NCBI GenBank assembly: GCA_965279075.1
Contig: CBDIHI010000011.1
Span: forward strand, 620,001-684,000
Reading direction: 5' to 3'
DNA: 64,000 nt
Source of the DNA: SZAS-79 sp965279075
GTDB taxonomy: Bacteria; Pseudomonadota; Gammaproteobacteria; Burkholderiales; SG8-39
Below are positions 24,617-33,130 of the stretch, one piece after another (within the stretch, counting starts at the first letter, position 1; every line of letters starts with the position of its first letter). The translations under genes and the position numbers were made by a program. Below the pieces are notes generated by a model, which was not told the DNA's origin, did no database searches, and saw only the letters and a program-made list of their open reading frames with translations.

Positions 24617-26005
24617 ATGAGCGAACTGTTCGATGCGATTGTGGTGGGTGCCGGGCAGGCGGGACCGGCGCTTGCGGCGCGGCTCGGCAGCGAGGGCCTG
24701 AAGACGGCCATCGTGGAGCGCAAACTCCTCGGCGGCACTTGCGTGAACGTGGGGTGCATCCCGACGAAGACGCTGGTCGGCAGCGCACGGGCAATCCACA
24801 TGGCAAGGCGTGGCGCGGAGTACGGCTTCAGTGCCGGAGATGTGCGCGTGGACATGGCGGCGGTGAAGGCGCGCAAGGACGGCGTCGTGAAGCATTCGTC
24901 CGACGGTCTCGAGGGCTGGATCGCGGGCATGAAGAACGTAACTCTGATCCGCGGCCACGCCCGCTTCACGGCACCGGGGACGCTCGAAGTCGGCGGCCGG
25001 GTCCTGAAGGCGGACAAGGTTTTCCTGAACGTCGGCGGGCGTGCGTCGGTGCCGGACATCTCGGGGGTGGGGACGGTTCTCTACCTCACCAACTCCACGA
25101 TCATGGACCTCGACCGGGTGCCCGAGCACCTCGTCATCGTCGGGGGAAGCTACATCGGCCTGGAGTTCGCGCAGATGTACAGGCGCTTCGGCGCCCGGGT
25201 CACCGTCATCGAGAAGTTCCCGAAGCTCCTGCCCCGCGAGGACGAGGACGTGGTCGCCGAAATCCGCGCGATCCTCGAGCGTGAGGGCGTTGCGATCCGC
25301 CTCGGGATCGAAGGCATGGAGATCCGCAACGAGGCGGGGCGCATCGTCGTGGCCGATACGGGCCAGGGCGGGGCGGTCATTGCGGAAGGCAGCCACCTGC
25401 TGCTGGCCGTGGGGCGGGTCCCCAATACGGGGGATCTCGGATTGGCGGAGGCGGGCGTCGCGACCGACTCGCGAGGCTATGTCACGGTGGACGACCAGTG
25501 TCGCACCAGCGCCGCGGGCGTGTGGTGCATGGGCGACGCCAACGGCAAGGGCGCGTTCACGCATACTTCATGGAACGACTACGAGATCGTCGCCGCGAAC
25601 CTGTTCGACAACGACCCGCGCAGGATCACGGACCGGATTCCCTGCTACGCGCTGTTCATCGATCCGCCGCTCGGCCGGGTCGGCATGAACGAGGCCGAGG
25701 CGAAAAAGAGCGGCCGCAAGTTGCTCACCGCGAAAATGCTCATGACGCGCGTCGGCCGCGCGCGCGAGGCGGGGGAGACGCAGGGGTTCATGAAGGTCGT
25801 GGTCGACGCTGATACGAAGGAAGTGCTCGGCGCCGCGATCCTCGGGTTGAATGGCGACGAAATCGTGCATTCGATCCTCGATGTCATGTACGCGAAGAAG
25901 CCCTACACGGCGATCCAGCGGGCGGTCCACATCCATCCGACGGTGAGCGAGCTGATCCCGACATTGCTGGGCGGGTTGAAGCCGTTGGCAGTCTCCGATG
26001 CTTAG
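24617..26005 (+). CDS. class I pyridine nucleotide-disulfide oxidoreductase (mercuric reductase-like)
   Basis: 462 residues from ATG 24617 with GAGGAGGG upstream. FAD motif VVGAGQAGPALAARL, redox-active pair in GGTCVNVGCIPTKTLV, NAD motif IVGGSYIGLEFAQMY, the MGDANGKGAFTH second FAD segment and C-terminal HIHPTVSEL with the catalytic His. There is no N-terminal heavy-metal domain and no C-terminal Cys pair, so mercuric reductase proper is unlikely. Dihydrolipoamide or glutathione reductase-like activity on an unknown disulfide is more probable. A dispersed repeat follows the gene. Confidence 0.88.
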   Translation: MSELFDAIVVGAGQAGPALAARLGSEGLKTAIVERKLLGGTCVNVGCIPTKTLVGSARAIHMARRGAEYGFSAGDVRVDMAAVKARKDGVVKHSSDGLEGWIAGMKNVTLIRGHARFTAPGTLEVGGRVLKADKVFLNVGGRASVPDISGVGTVLYLTNSTIMDLDRVPEHLVIVGGSYIGLEFAQMYRRFGARVTVIEKFPKLLPREDEDVVAEIRAILEREGVAIRLGIEGMEIRNEAGRIVVADTGQGGAVIAEGSHLLLAVGRVPNTGDLGLAEAGVATDSRGYVTVDDQCRTSAAGVWCMGDANGKGAFTHTSWNDYEIVAANLFDNDPRRITDRIPCYALFIDPPLGRVGMNEAEAKKSGRKLLTAKMLMTRVGRAREAGETQGFMKVVVDADTKEVLGAAILGLNGDEIVHSILDVMYAKKPYTAIQRAVHIHPTVSELIPTLLGGLKPLAVSDA

Positions 26006-26027
26006 GCGGGCCCTGTGGCAGGGTGGT

Positions 26028-26091
26028 CAATACTGACACTTTTAGGCCAAGGTCCGCGCCAGGAGCGGGTTTCCGGGCGAATTGCTGCCAT
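26028..26091 (+). repeat. dispersed intergenic repeat, copy 2
   Basis: Best match to copy 1 over its full 64 nt: same GTCCGCGCCAGGAG core (26052-26065), same GGCCAAG before it and ATTGCTGCCAT after it. It lies downstream of the disulfide reductase gene and upstream of the AhpD-like operon. The stem-loop after the core is imperfect here. Confidence 0.8.
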
Positions 26092-26215
26092 GGCCTGCAT
26101 CTGGCTAGTTGGTGGCGCACCGATTTCATTCTGTCTTTGCATATCCCCGCCGCCCCCTTTGACTTCGCTCCCCCCCGCTGGCAACAATCCCCCATCGTAC
26201 TGATTGGAGCCTTCC

Positions 26216-26836
26216 ATGGGCCAATGGAGCCGCAAGGACCATCCCGAACCGTTCATCGACCTGGTGCCGACCGAAAAGGCCACGGGCAAGCGCAAGGACC
26301 TGTACAACGAACTCGAGCGCATCCGCGGCAAGGGCCGCGTGTCGAACCTCTTCAAGGCCTACGCGGCCTTCCCTGAACTCGGCATGGCGAACCTGCAGCG
26401 CCTGATGGCATTGCTCGGCAAGGGGTCGCTCTCGGTCAAGTTCAAGGAATCGGTGATGACGGCCCTGGCCGAAATCAACCGCTGCGACTACTGCGTGTCC
26501 TTCCACGCGACCGCGATGAAGAACGCGGGCGCATCGGACGCCGAGGTGCAGGCCGCGCTGCAATTCGACCCCAAGGGCATCGGCCTGTCCGCGAAGGAGC
26601 AGGCACTGTTCGAGTACGCGCTGAAGGCCAACGGCGACCCGCACGGCATCACGCCGGAAGACTTCAAGCCGCTGCGCGCGGTGGGCGTTACGGACGGCGA
26701 GATCGTCGAGGCGCTGGAGACGGTCAACACCGGCAACGCCTTCAACCTGATCAATGGCGCGCTGAATGTGGGCGCGGACGACTTCCTCGGCGGCTACCTC
26801 AAGGAGCGCGGCGAGGCCTGGGCGGCGGAACGATGA
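26216..26836 (+). CDS. AhpD-like carboxymuconolactone decarboxylase-family protein
   Basis: 206 residues from ATG 26216; TTGGAG six bases upstream sets the start. The AhpD core is INRCDYCVSFHATAMKNAG, with the CxxC pair and downstream His of alkylhydroperoxidases, preceded by a KFKESVMTALAE helix. Such proteins reduce peroxides with electrons from a thiol partner. The next gene, overlapping by 4 nt, encodes a thioredoxin-like protein that could supply them. RidA follows, so the operon looks stress- or damage-related. Confidence 0.88.
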   Translation: MGQWSRKDHPEPFIDLVPTEKATGKRKDLYNELERIRGKGRVSNLFKAYAAFPELGMANLQRLMALLGKGSLSVKFKESVMTALAEINRCDYCVSFHATAMKNAGASDAEVQAALQFDPKGIGLSAKEQALFEYALKANGDPHGITPEDFKPLRAVGVTDGEIVEALETVNTGNAFNLINGALNVGADDFLGGYLKERGEAWAAER

Positions 26837-27174
26837 GCCGGACGCCGCTGTCGCACGTGGTGTCCCAAGCGGAGCTGGACGCGCTGATCGCGACGCAAAA
26901 GCCGCTGCTGGTCACCTTCACCGGCCCCAAGTGCATCATCTGCCGCCAGCTCGCGCCGATGCTGAACGTGGTCGTGCAGGAGGCGGGCGACAGGCTGGAA
27001 TCCGCCAAGGTTGACGCCGAAGCGCTGGCCGACATTTCCGAGCGCTACGAGATCCGCTCGCTGCCGACCACGATGTTGTTCCGCGACGGCAAGCTTGCGG
27101 ATCGTTTCTCGGGCTTCGCCACGGCGGGCAAGCTCCGCGACTGGTTGAAGACCCACGGCGTGACCGCCAACTGA
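26833..27174 (+). CDS. thioredoxin-like protein with CIIC active site
   Basis: 113 residues; ATG overlaps the upstream stop (ATGA), so translation is coupled to the AhpD-like gene. The thioredoxin fold is complete: LLVTFTGPKCIICRQLAPML in place of WCGPC, KVDAEALADISERYEIRSLPTTMLF with cis-Pro, and a GFATAGKLRDWL end. The active-site dipeptide Ile-Ile and absence of Trp should change its redox potential from that of housekeeping thioredoxin. It probably reduces the AhpD-like partner. No signal peptide. Confidence 0.88.
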   Translation: MSRTPLSHVVSQAELDALIATQKPLLVTFTGPKCIICRQLAPMLNVVVQEAGDRLESAKVDAEALADISERYEIRSLPTTMLFRDGKLADRFSGFATAGKLRDWLKTHGVTAN

Positions 27175-27200
27175 ATTCCAACTTCCGACAAGGAACCGCC

Positions 27201-27593
27201 ATGCCCGAAATCAAACTGTACACCGCCCCCGACGCCCCGAACCCGCCCGGGCCGTTCTCCCACGCCAGTTCCATCGGCGACTGGGTGTTCACCTCGGGCA
27301 TGGGCGGCCTGGACCCGAAGACCGGCCAGGTGGTGTCGGACGACGTGATCGAGCAGACCGAGCAGTCGATCACCAACACCGAACGCATCCTCGCCGCGGC
27401 GGGCTGCACGCTGCAGGATGTCGCGAAGGTCGTGCTGTACCTCACCGACATGCAGGACTACCCGCGCGTGAACGCGGTCTACGAGAAGCGTTTCGCGCCG
27501 CACAAGCCGGCGCGCACCTGCGTGGCCGTGTCCGCGCTGCCGGTGCGCGAGCGCATGAAGCTCGACGCGATCGCGATCCGGCGCAAGGGCTGA
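27201..27593 (+). CDS. RidA/YjgF family enamine-imine deaminase
   Basis: 130 residues with AAGGA before ATG 27201. The family features FSHASSIGDWVFTSGMGG, AAAGCTLQDVAKVVLYLTDM and the Arg of PARTCVAVSALP, needed for deaminating reactive enamines, are present. RidA proteins clear 2-aminoacrylate produced by PLP enzymes. The nearby catabolic genes for serine and amides make this function sensible. It is likely the last gene of the AhpD-thioredoxin transcript (26-nt gap). Confidence 0.88.
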   Translation: MPEIKLYTAPDAPNPPGPFSHASSIGDWVFTSGMGGLDPKTGQVVSDDVIEQTEQSITNTERILAAAGCTLQDVAKVVLYLTDMQDYPRVNAVYEKRFAPHKPARTCVAVSALPVRERMKLDAIAIRRKG

Positions 27594-27607
27594 GCGCCTG
27601 CCGGAGC

Positions 27608-29539
27608 CTAGCCCGCGGCCCGTTCACACCAGAACTGGATCATCCCCCGGAAGGCGTCGGGGTGGGCCTGCTCCATGCGGTCCCACGCGTCGAAGTCCGT
27701 CCCCGTGGACGGATCCGGGAACATTGCGTCGAAATGCGCTTGCGTTAGCGCATCGCATTCGACCTTCAGCAGGCGCAGCCCGAGCTGATCGAGGCACTTT
27801 GCAATCTGCAGCGGCGTGAAGGTGTGCTCCTGCACGTGCATCAGCAGGTCGCGGCAGCCGGAGAGCGAGTAGAAGTCTCGGAATCCTGCAACGTCGCGTG
27901 CGGGATGCCCGGCGGGCAGGCCCATGATCACCTGCCTGCATCGGCGGATGCCGTCGGGTGTGCGTGGCAGGGCCAACGGCAGCAGCACTTCCCGCGCGGC
28001 GCGTATGCACGCACGTGCCCGCGTGCTGTAGAGCGCGATGCGCATCAGGCCGTCGTCTTCGAGGAGACCCACCAGCACGCGCCAGCCTTCCATCGGATCC
28101 CGCAGGTGGTGCAGCACCCCGACGGACTCGACAACATCGAATTTCCGGCCGTCTGAACCGAGCTTGAGCAGGTCGGCCTGCGCGAAGGCGATGTTGGGTA
28201 GCGAGAAGCGTTCGGCCATGCGCGCCGCATAGCCGAGGCTCGCGAGGCTCAGGTCTATGGCGTGGATGTCGCTGCCGGGTTGCGAGCGTGCGACCTGCGC
28301 CGGGTGGTGGCCGGTGCCGCAGCCGGCGATGAGCACCTGCGGGCGGTGGTCGCGCTTCGGGGATCGACCCCGCAAGCGTTGCGACAGAGCCTCGAAAGGT
28401 TCGACCTCGACCTGCTGCAGGCTGGTCCACAACGGATAGGGGTTCTCCTCGTACTGCGCGCGCACCGCGGAGGTGACGTCGCCGGCGATCGGGGTCAGGG
28501 CGGGGATCTTCGCCGCGAGTTCGCGTTCGCGCGCTCGGTTCGAAACCTGTTCCTCGACGAGGGGCCGGAACACGGCGCTCCACTGCATCGAAGGCAGGCG
28601 TCCTGATCCTTCCATTGTGTGAAGGCCATCGTAGAGGGCGGCGAGGGCAAGCAGGGGTTCGAGTGACCCCGTATCGGGCGAGGGCTGGCGCAGCGTGGCC
28701 TCGCCGATCTCGCGCACGCTCTGCACCTTCGCGCGCTCTTCTGCCGATTCGGCGTACGCGTACTCCGAATGGAAGCAGTGCCGCGCGAGCGCGCAGGTGA
28801 ACTCGAAGGGCGCCTGGATTTCGCCAAGCACGAGACCGCGACGGATTCGTGTGAGGCGTTCTTCCAGTGCGGGATCCGCGAACGAAGTGCGGGGCAGCGC
28901 GGCCAGCAACAGCGCGTCGCGAGGCAGGTCGGCGGTCGTAACGGAGCGGAGCACGCCGGCGATGGCGGTAGCGAGGTGGGACGTGGACACGCCCTCGTCC
29001 GTGCATAAGCGGATGAGCACGCCGCGCTCGCGCTCGCCGGCGTTGCCGAGCGTAGCGCCGTGCAGCTCGAGCGCGAGCGTGCGGCGCAAGGCCGCATCCC
29101 CCGGATCCCGCGCGACGGCCTCGAACAGCAGCGGCACGGCCCCGGCCCGGCGGCCCATCGCCTGCAGCAGGTCGATGCGTGCCCGCAGCGAGACCGGGTA
29201 GAGCGGGTCCGTCGCGGGGATTTCCAGCAGCGCTTCGACCGCTTCCGCGCGCCTTCCGGTAGCTTCGAAGACCTGCGCGAGCGCCATCCATGCGTCCGCG
29301 AAGTCCGGTCGGATCCCGAGCGCCGCGCGGAAATCGGCTTCGGCTTCGCGGACAGTCCCGGATTCGAGGCGCAGGCGCCCGAGGTTGAAGCGTGCGGCCG
29401 CGTAGCGCGGATCGGCCGCTGCGGCTTCGCCGTACAAGCGCATCGCCTCGGCGGGTTCGCCAGCCGCCTCCGCGGCAATGCCCCGGTCCAGCAGCCTTTG
29501 CGAGCGGCCCTTGAACAGGGCGCGGAACGGGTAGGTCAT
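27608..29539 (-). CDS. TPR-repeat protein with C-terminal SAM-dependent methyltransferase domain
   Basis: 643 residues from ATG 29539; the longer frame to 29797 would run into the divergent gene and is rejected. N-terminal TPR units (EPAEAMRLYGEAAAADPRYA, VREAEADFRAALGIRPDFAD) precede a middle helical region. A class I methyltransferase domain follows from about residue 410, with motif I VLIAGCGTGHHP and post-motif LKLGSDGRKFDVVESVGVLHH. Target unknown; protein, lipid or small-molecule methylation is possible. It is divergent from the paralogous pair starting at 29646. Confidence 0.85.
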   Translation of the reverse strand: MTYPFRALFKGRSQRLLDRGIAAEAAGEPAEAMRLYGEAAAADPRYAAARFNLGRLRLESGTVREAEADFRAALGIRPDFADAWMALAQVFEATGRRAEAVEALLEIPATDPLYPVSLRARIDLLQAMGRRAGAVPLLFEAVARDPGDAALRRTLALELHGATLGNAGERERGVLIRLCTDEGVSTSHLATAIAGVLRSVTTADLPRDALLLAALPRTSFADPALEERLTRIRRGLVLGEIQAPFEFTCALARHCFHSEYAYAESAEERAKVQSVREIGEATLRQPSPDTGSLEPLLALAALYDGLHTMEGSGRLPSMQWSAVFRPLVEEQVSNRARERELAAKIPALTPIAGDVTSAVRAQYEENPYPLWTSLQQVEVEPFEALSQRLRGRSPKRDHRPQVLIAGCGTGHHPAQVARSQPGSDIHAIDLSLASLGYAARMAERFSLPNIAFAQADLLKLGSDGRKFDVVESVGVLHHLRDPMEGWRVLVGLLEDDGLMRIALYSTRARACIRAAREVLLPLALPRTPDGIRRCRQVIMGLPAGHPARDVAGFRDFYSLSGCRDLLMHVQEHTFTPLQIAKCLDQLGLRLLKVECDALTQAHFDAMFPDPSTGTDFDAWDRMEQAHPDAFRGMIQFWCERAAG

Positions 29540-29645
29540 GGTGAGTCGGATCCTACCCTCCCCCGGCGTGCGCTGTCGCACAGACCGTACATCGCCCCCC
29601 ACGTACCGTGGCGTCCTGGACCAAACACAGGCGGGAGCGCGGCAC

Positions 29646-30032
29646 ATGACCAGGATCGTTGCAGGCCATTTCGACAGCAAGACGCAGGCAGACCTCGCGA
29701 TGCAGGCGCTCGTCGGCCTTGGCATCCGGCCCGACCACATCAAGGGCTCCTTCGCCGTCAACCCGCCGGACTGGAATGCCCCGGATCCCTTCGCCACCTA
29801 CACAGGCTCGTTCTCCGGGGCGTTCGACCGGCAGCAGCACTCCGATCCTGCCGATCCGGACAACACGGTCAAGCTGAGGTCCACCGGCGTGCTGCTTGCC
29901 GTTGATTCGCCGATCGCGCTCGAAAGGGAAGGGGCGGCCGGCGTGCTGCGCCGGTTCGGCGCGCGGAATGTGGTCGAGTCGGAACGGACCTGGGTGGATG
30001 GCCGCTGGGCCCTTGCCTCGGAACTGCAATGA
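29646..30032 (+). CDS. small stress-type protein, first of a paralogous pair
   Basis: 128 residues, GGGAG nine bases before ATG 29646. It starts MTRIVAGHFDSKTQADLAMQ and contains a VNPPDWN segment and a GVLLAVDSP strand near residue 80. The pattern (beta strand, helix, then a second strand-helix unit) resembles general-stress/YflT-like small proteins. The following gene begins inside its stop codon and encodes a diverged copy of the same fold. No enzyme motif is seen. Confidence 0.75.
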   Translation: MTRIVAGHFDSKTQADLAMQALVGLGIRPDHIKGSFAVNPPDWNAPDPFATYTGSFSGAFDRQQHSDPADPDNTVKLRSTGVLLAVDSPIALEREGAAGVLRRFGARNVVESERTWVDGRWALASELQ

Positions 30033-30415
30033 GCATGGTCGTTTCCGGACGCTTTTCGCAAAAGACCGGGGCGGAACGGGCGGTGCAGACCCTGCTCAGC
30101 GGCGGCATTCGCGCCGACCACATCATCCATGCACTCCACATGAGCGGCCTGTACGACGTATCCGCCTCCGCTGACGCGGCTGCCAAAGACGGCGGCGCGG
30201 GGACGACTCCCGAGGACACCACGATGGCAGGCGCGGCGGGCTTCCTCGTGGCGGTCAACACCCCGGTCGAAACTGAACGCGCCTTTGCGGCGAGCGCGCT
30301 GCGCCAGCACGGCGCGGTCGATGTCGAGGAAACGGAGCGGGCCTTGCACGAGGGCACATGGGTGGAGTTCGACATCCCGGCCGCACCTTGCAATTCGACG
30401 AAGCCGCACTCCTAG
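30029..30415 (+). CDS. small stress-type protein, second of a paralogous pair
   Basis: 128 residues, translationally coupled to the previous gene through ATGA. SGRFSQKTGAERAVQTLLSG aligns with AGHFDSKTQADLAMQALVGL of the first copy, IRADHIIHALH with IRPDHIKGSF, and FLVAVNTPVE with LLAVDSPIA. The rest has diverged and lacks the NPP segment. A two-subunit complex from tandem duplication is plausible. Confidence 0.75.
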   Translation: MSMVVSGRFSQKTGAERAVQTLLSGGIRADHIIHALHMSGLYDVSASADAAAKDGGAGTTPEDTTMAGAAGFLVAVNTPVETERAFAASALRQHGAVDVEETERALHEGTWVEFDIPAAPCNSTKPHS

Positions 30416-30526
30416 GAAGGCGGCAAACGTGCGCGACATGAATATTCAAACCGGCGGGCTGCTGAACGTCGCGATGGTCAACGAACAGGAACGCGATCGC
30501 CTGATAGTGGGTTGGGAGCGGGGGGG

Positions 30527-31207
30527 TTAGGCTTCGAATCCGGCTTTCGCGCGCATCCTTTGCGCCGGTTCGCCGGTCAGGTGCCGGACAAAAGCTTGCG
30601 CCGCCGGGAGATCGGCGGCGCTCTTACATGCGGCGGCTGAATACAGCGTCGCCAGCTCGAACTCCCCCGGCAGCGAACCCACCAGCGTCACCCCTTCGGT
30701 GTAGAGGATCTCGGAGGCCTGCGTGCAGCCGAGGGCGAACTCGCCGCCGGCGTCGGCCATGGCCTTCATCGCCGTCGCGCCGTTGGGGTACTCCTTCAGC
30801 CGCGGCGCCAATTCGGACGCGATCCCCAGGTTCTCCAGCATTTGCGCGATGTGCCGTCCCGCCGTGGATTTTTTCAGGTCCGGCACGTAGAGCGCGTCCG
30901 CGCCCAGCAGCGCGGCAGTGAGGCCGGTGGATCGCGCGATGTTCGGCAGCGGCGAGCCGCGCTTGACGGCAATACCGGTGTAGACCCGCCCGAGGTCGCC
31001 CACGGTCCTCGCGTCGACGCGGCCCGCGGCCGCGAGGTCGTCGATCATTGCGCGCGTCAGCACGATCACGTCGCAGGGCTCGCCGGCCATCAGCCTGTCC
31101 TGCATCGCGCCGACCGCGCCGAACGCGCCGCCGAGCTCCACGCCGGCATCCTTCGCCACGGCGGTCACTACGGCTTTCGCGGCGCCCGCGCTCAGCACAT
31201 TCAGCAT
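30527..31207 (-). CDS. ModA-like substrate-binding domain protein without signal peptide
   Basis: 226 residues from ATG 31207, which overlaps the stop of the upstream Bug gene by one base (TGATG). The pattern VLSAGAAKAVVTAVAK, GEPCDVIVLTRAMIDDL, GRVYTGIAVKRGSPLPN and FALGCTQASEILYTEGV is that of molybdate-type periplasmic binding proteins (extracellular solute-binding family). No signal peptide precedes the domain, so it may stay in the cytoplasm. Coupling to a Bug receptor suggests one uptake or sensing function. The ligand is unknown. Confidence 0.8.
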   Translation of the reverse strand: MLNVLSAGAAKAVVTAVAKDAGVELGGAFGAVGAMQDRLMAGEPCDVIVLTRAMIDDLAAAGRVDARTVGDLGRVYTGIAVKRGSPLPNIARSTGLTAALLGADALYVPDLKKSTAGRHIAQMLENLGIASELAPRLKEYPNGATAMKAMADAGGEFALGCTQASEILYTEGVTLVGSLPGEFELATLYSAAACKSAADLPAAQAFVRHLTGEPAQRMRAKAGFEA

Positions 31208-32181
31208 CAGTCGACCTTCGCCCCGGAGAGCTTCACGATCTTGGCCCACTTGGCGATGTCGTCCTTCATGTACTGCCCGAACTCGTCGGTCGACATGCTC
31301 ATCGGCGCCGCGCCTTGCTTCGCCCATGCGTCCTTCACCTCGGCGCTGTTCACGATCCTGCGGACCTCGGCGTTCAGGCGGTCGACGATGGCCTTCGGGG
31401 TGGCTGCGGGCGCCATCAGGCCGAGCCAGATCACGGCCTCGTAGCCGGGCACGCCCGCCTCGGAAACCGTGGGCACCTCGGGCAGCACGGGCGAGCGCTG
31501 CTTGCCGGTCGTGCCGAAGGCCTTGAGCTTGCCTGCGCGTACGTTGGGGGCCATCGTGGTGATCGCGTCGAACATCATGTGCACCTGGCCGCCGAGGATG
31601 TCGGTGCGTGCGCCGGAACTGACCTTGTAGGGGACGTGCACGACGTCGATGCCGGCCATCGCCTTGAAGAGCTCGCCCGCCATGTGGTACGGCGTGCCGG
31701 GGCCGGAGGAGGCGTAGTTGTAGAACTTCGGTTTGGCCTTCGCCAGCGCGAGCAGTTCCTTCAGGGAGCCGGCAGGGACGGAAGGATGCACGACCAATAC
31801 GAGGTCCGAGTAGTTCACCGGCGACACGGGCGCGAAGTCGCGCATCAGGTCGAAGGACTTCACCGGGATCAGCGACTCGTTCACCGTGTGCGTGTTCGAC
31901 ATCATCAGCAGCGTATAGCCGTCGGCAGGCGACTTCGCCACGGCTTCGGTGCCGATCAGGGATCCGCCGCCCGGGCGGTCCTCGATGACGAACGATTGCC
32001 CGAGCGCCTCCTGCAGCTTCTGGCCGACGAAGCGCGCGTAGATGTCGGCCGGCCCGCCCGCGGCGAAAGGCACGATGATGCGCACGGGCTTGGACGGGTA
32101 CGTCTGCGCCTGTGCTGGGAGTGCGGCGAGCGCGGTGCAGCAAACCGCGGCCATGGCGATGCTCTTTGCGAGTCTGATCAC
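31207..32181 (-). CDS. Bug family receptor, GTG start
   Basis: 324 residues. AAAGGAGG five bases before GTG 32181 decides the start; longer readings lack a binding site. A signal peptide ends LPAQAQT. Family motifs YPSKPVRIIVPFAAGGPAD, FVIEDRPGGGS, DGYTLLMMSNTHT and VHVPYKVSSGART are present. It is translationally coupled to the ModA-like gene downstream. It is divergent from the SDR gene at 32273, leaving about 90 nt for two promoters. Confidence 0.92.
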   Translation of the reverse strand: MIRLAKSIAMAAVCCTALAALPAQAQTYPSKPVRIIVPFAAGGPADIYARFVGQKLQEALGQSFVIEDRPGGGSLIGTEAVAKSPADGYTLLMMSNTHTVNESLIPVKSFDLMRDFAPVSPVNYSDLVLVVHPSVPAGSLKELLALAKAKPKFYNYASSGPGTPYHMAGELFKAMAGIDVVHVPYKVSSGARTDILGGQVHMMFDAITTMAPNVRAGKLKAFGTTGKQRSPVLPEVPTVSEAGVPGYEAVIWLGLMAPAATPKAIVDRLNAEVRRIVNSAEVKDAWAKQGAAPMSMSTDEFGQYMKDDIAKWAKIVKLSGAKVD

Positions 32182-32272
32182 GGGAACCTCCTTTGGGAGC
32201 CGGGGTTTTAGCACAGTCTGGGATAATCCCGGAACAACGCAGGACAACAAATCCACAACGGGCGGGGCGCGC

Positions 32273-33112
32273 ATGAAGGATTTCAAGGGCAGGGTGGCCG
32301 TCATCACCGGTGGGGCCAGCGGGATCGGGCTTGCGCTGGCAAAGCGCGCTGCCGGAGAGGGCATGAAGATCGTCCTGGCCGACATCGAGGACGCGGCGCT
32401 CGAGCGAGCGGTCGGGGAGATCAAGGCCCTGGGGGCGGAGGCGGTCGGCGTGCGTACCGACGTGGCCAAGGGCGAGTCGGTCGAAGCGCTCGGCAAGGCG
32501 ACGCTGGACGCCTTCGGCGCCGTGCACCTCGTTTTCAACAACGCCGGCGTCGGCGGCGTGCGTGCCAAGGCCTGGGAATGCACGAGCGCGGACTGGCAGT
32601 GGGTGATGGGCGTCAACGTCTGGGGCGTGATAAACGGCGTGCGCGTGTTCACGCCGATCATGCTGAAGCAGGGCGAACCGGGACACATCGTCAACACGGC
32701 CTCGGTGGCCGGGTTCCTCGCGGTGGGGTCGACCGCGCCGTATGCCGTGTCAAAGCACGCCGTCGTGGCGCTGTCCGAGGTGCTCTACCATGACCTGAAG
32801 GAAGCGGGCGGCAAGGTGGGCGCTTCGGTGCTGTGCCCCGCCTGGGTCGCCACCGGCATCTGGGATTCGCAACGCAACCGCCCGGACGACCTGCGCGACC
32901 GTGCCGAGACGGCTGGGGAGAAGGCTTCCCGCGAGCAGTTGAAAGCCCTGCTCGAGAGGGGCAAGGTCAAGGCCGAGGATGTCGCGGCGCTGACGTTCCA
33001 GTGCATCACCGAGGAGAAGTTCTACGTGCTGCCGCACCCGCGCATCCTCAAGGACGTGGGCACGCGCATGCAGGACATCCTCGAATTGCGCAACCCGACC
33101 CGGACAGCGTAG
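32273..33112 (+). CDS. SDR-family dehydrogenase
   Basis: 279 residues from ATG 32273. Canonical short-chain dehydrogenase with TGGASGIG, NNAG, catalytic Ser in TASVAG and Tyr/Lys in YAVSK, so unlike the SDR at 16.0 kb it should be active. A C-terminal extension (about 60 residues, KALLERGKVKAEDVAALTFQ) is typical of SDRs of the YbbO-like type. It is monocistronic, convergent with the permease gene at 33131. The alcohol or ketone substrate is unknown. Confidence 0.88.
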   Translation: MKDFKGRVAVITGGASGIGLALAKRAAGEGMKIVLADIEDAALERAVGEIKALGAEAVGVRTDVAKGESVEALGKATLDAFGAVHLVFNNAGVGGVRAKAWECTSADWQWVMGVNVWGVINGVRVFTPIMLKQGEPGHIVNTASVAGFLAVGSTAPYAVSKHAVVALSEVLYHDLKEAGGKVGASVLCPAWVATGIWDSQRNRPDDLRDRAETAGEKASREQLKALLERGKVKAEDVAALTFQCITEEKFYVLPHPRILKDVGTRMQDILELRNPTRTA

Positions 33113-33130
33113 CCGCCGCGGGCCGGGCCC

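Noticed and set aside
24739..25688. Alternate frames inside the disulfide reductase gene
   Set aside because: Shadow frames; the true frame has complete FAD/NAD/disulfide motifs.
27608..29797. Longer reading of the TPR-methyltransferase gene to 29797
   Set aside because: It would overlap the divergent small-protein gene at 29646 and adds a non-conserved N terminus; ATG 29539 is preferred.
30429..30530. 33-codon frame with GTG start and GGAAGG upstream
   Set aside because: Too short, no family resemblance, lies between converging genes; kept out without conservation data.
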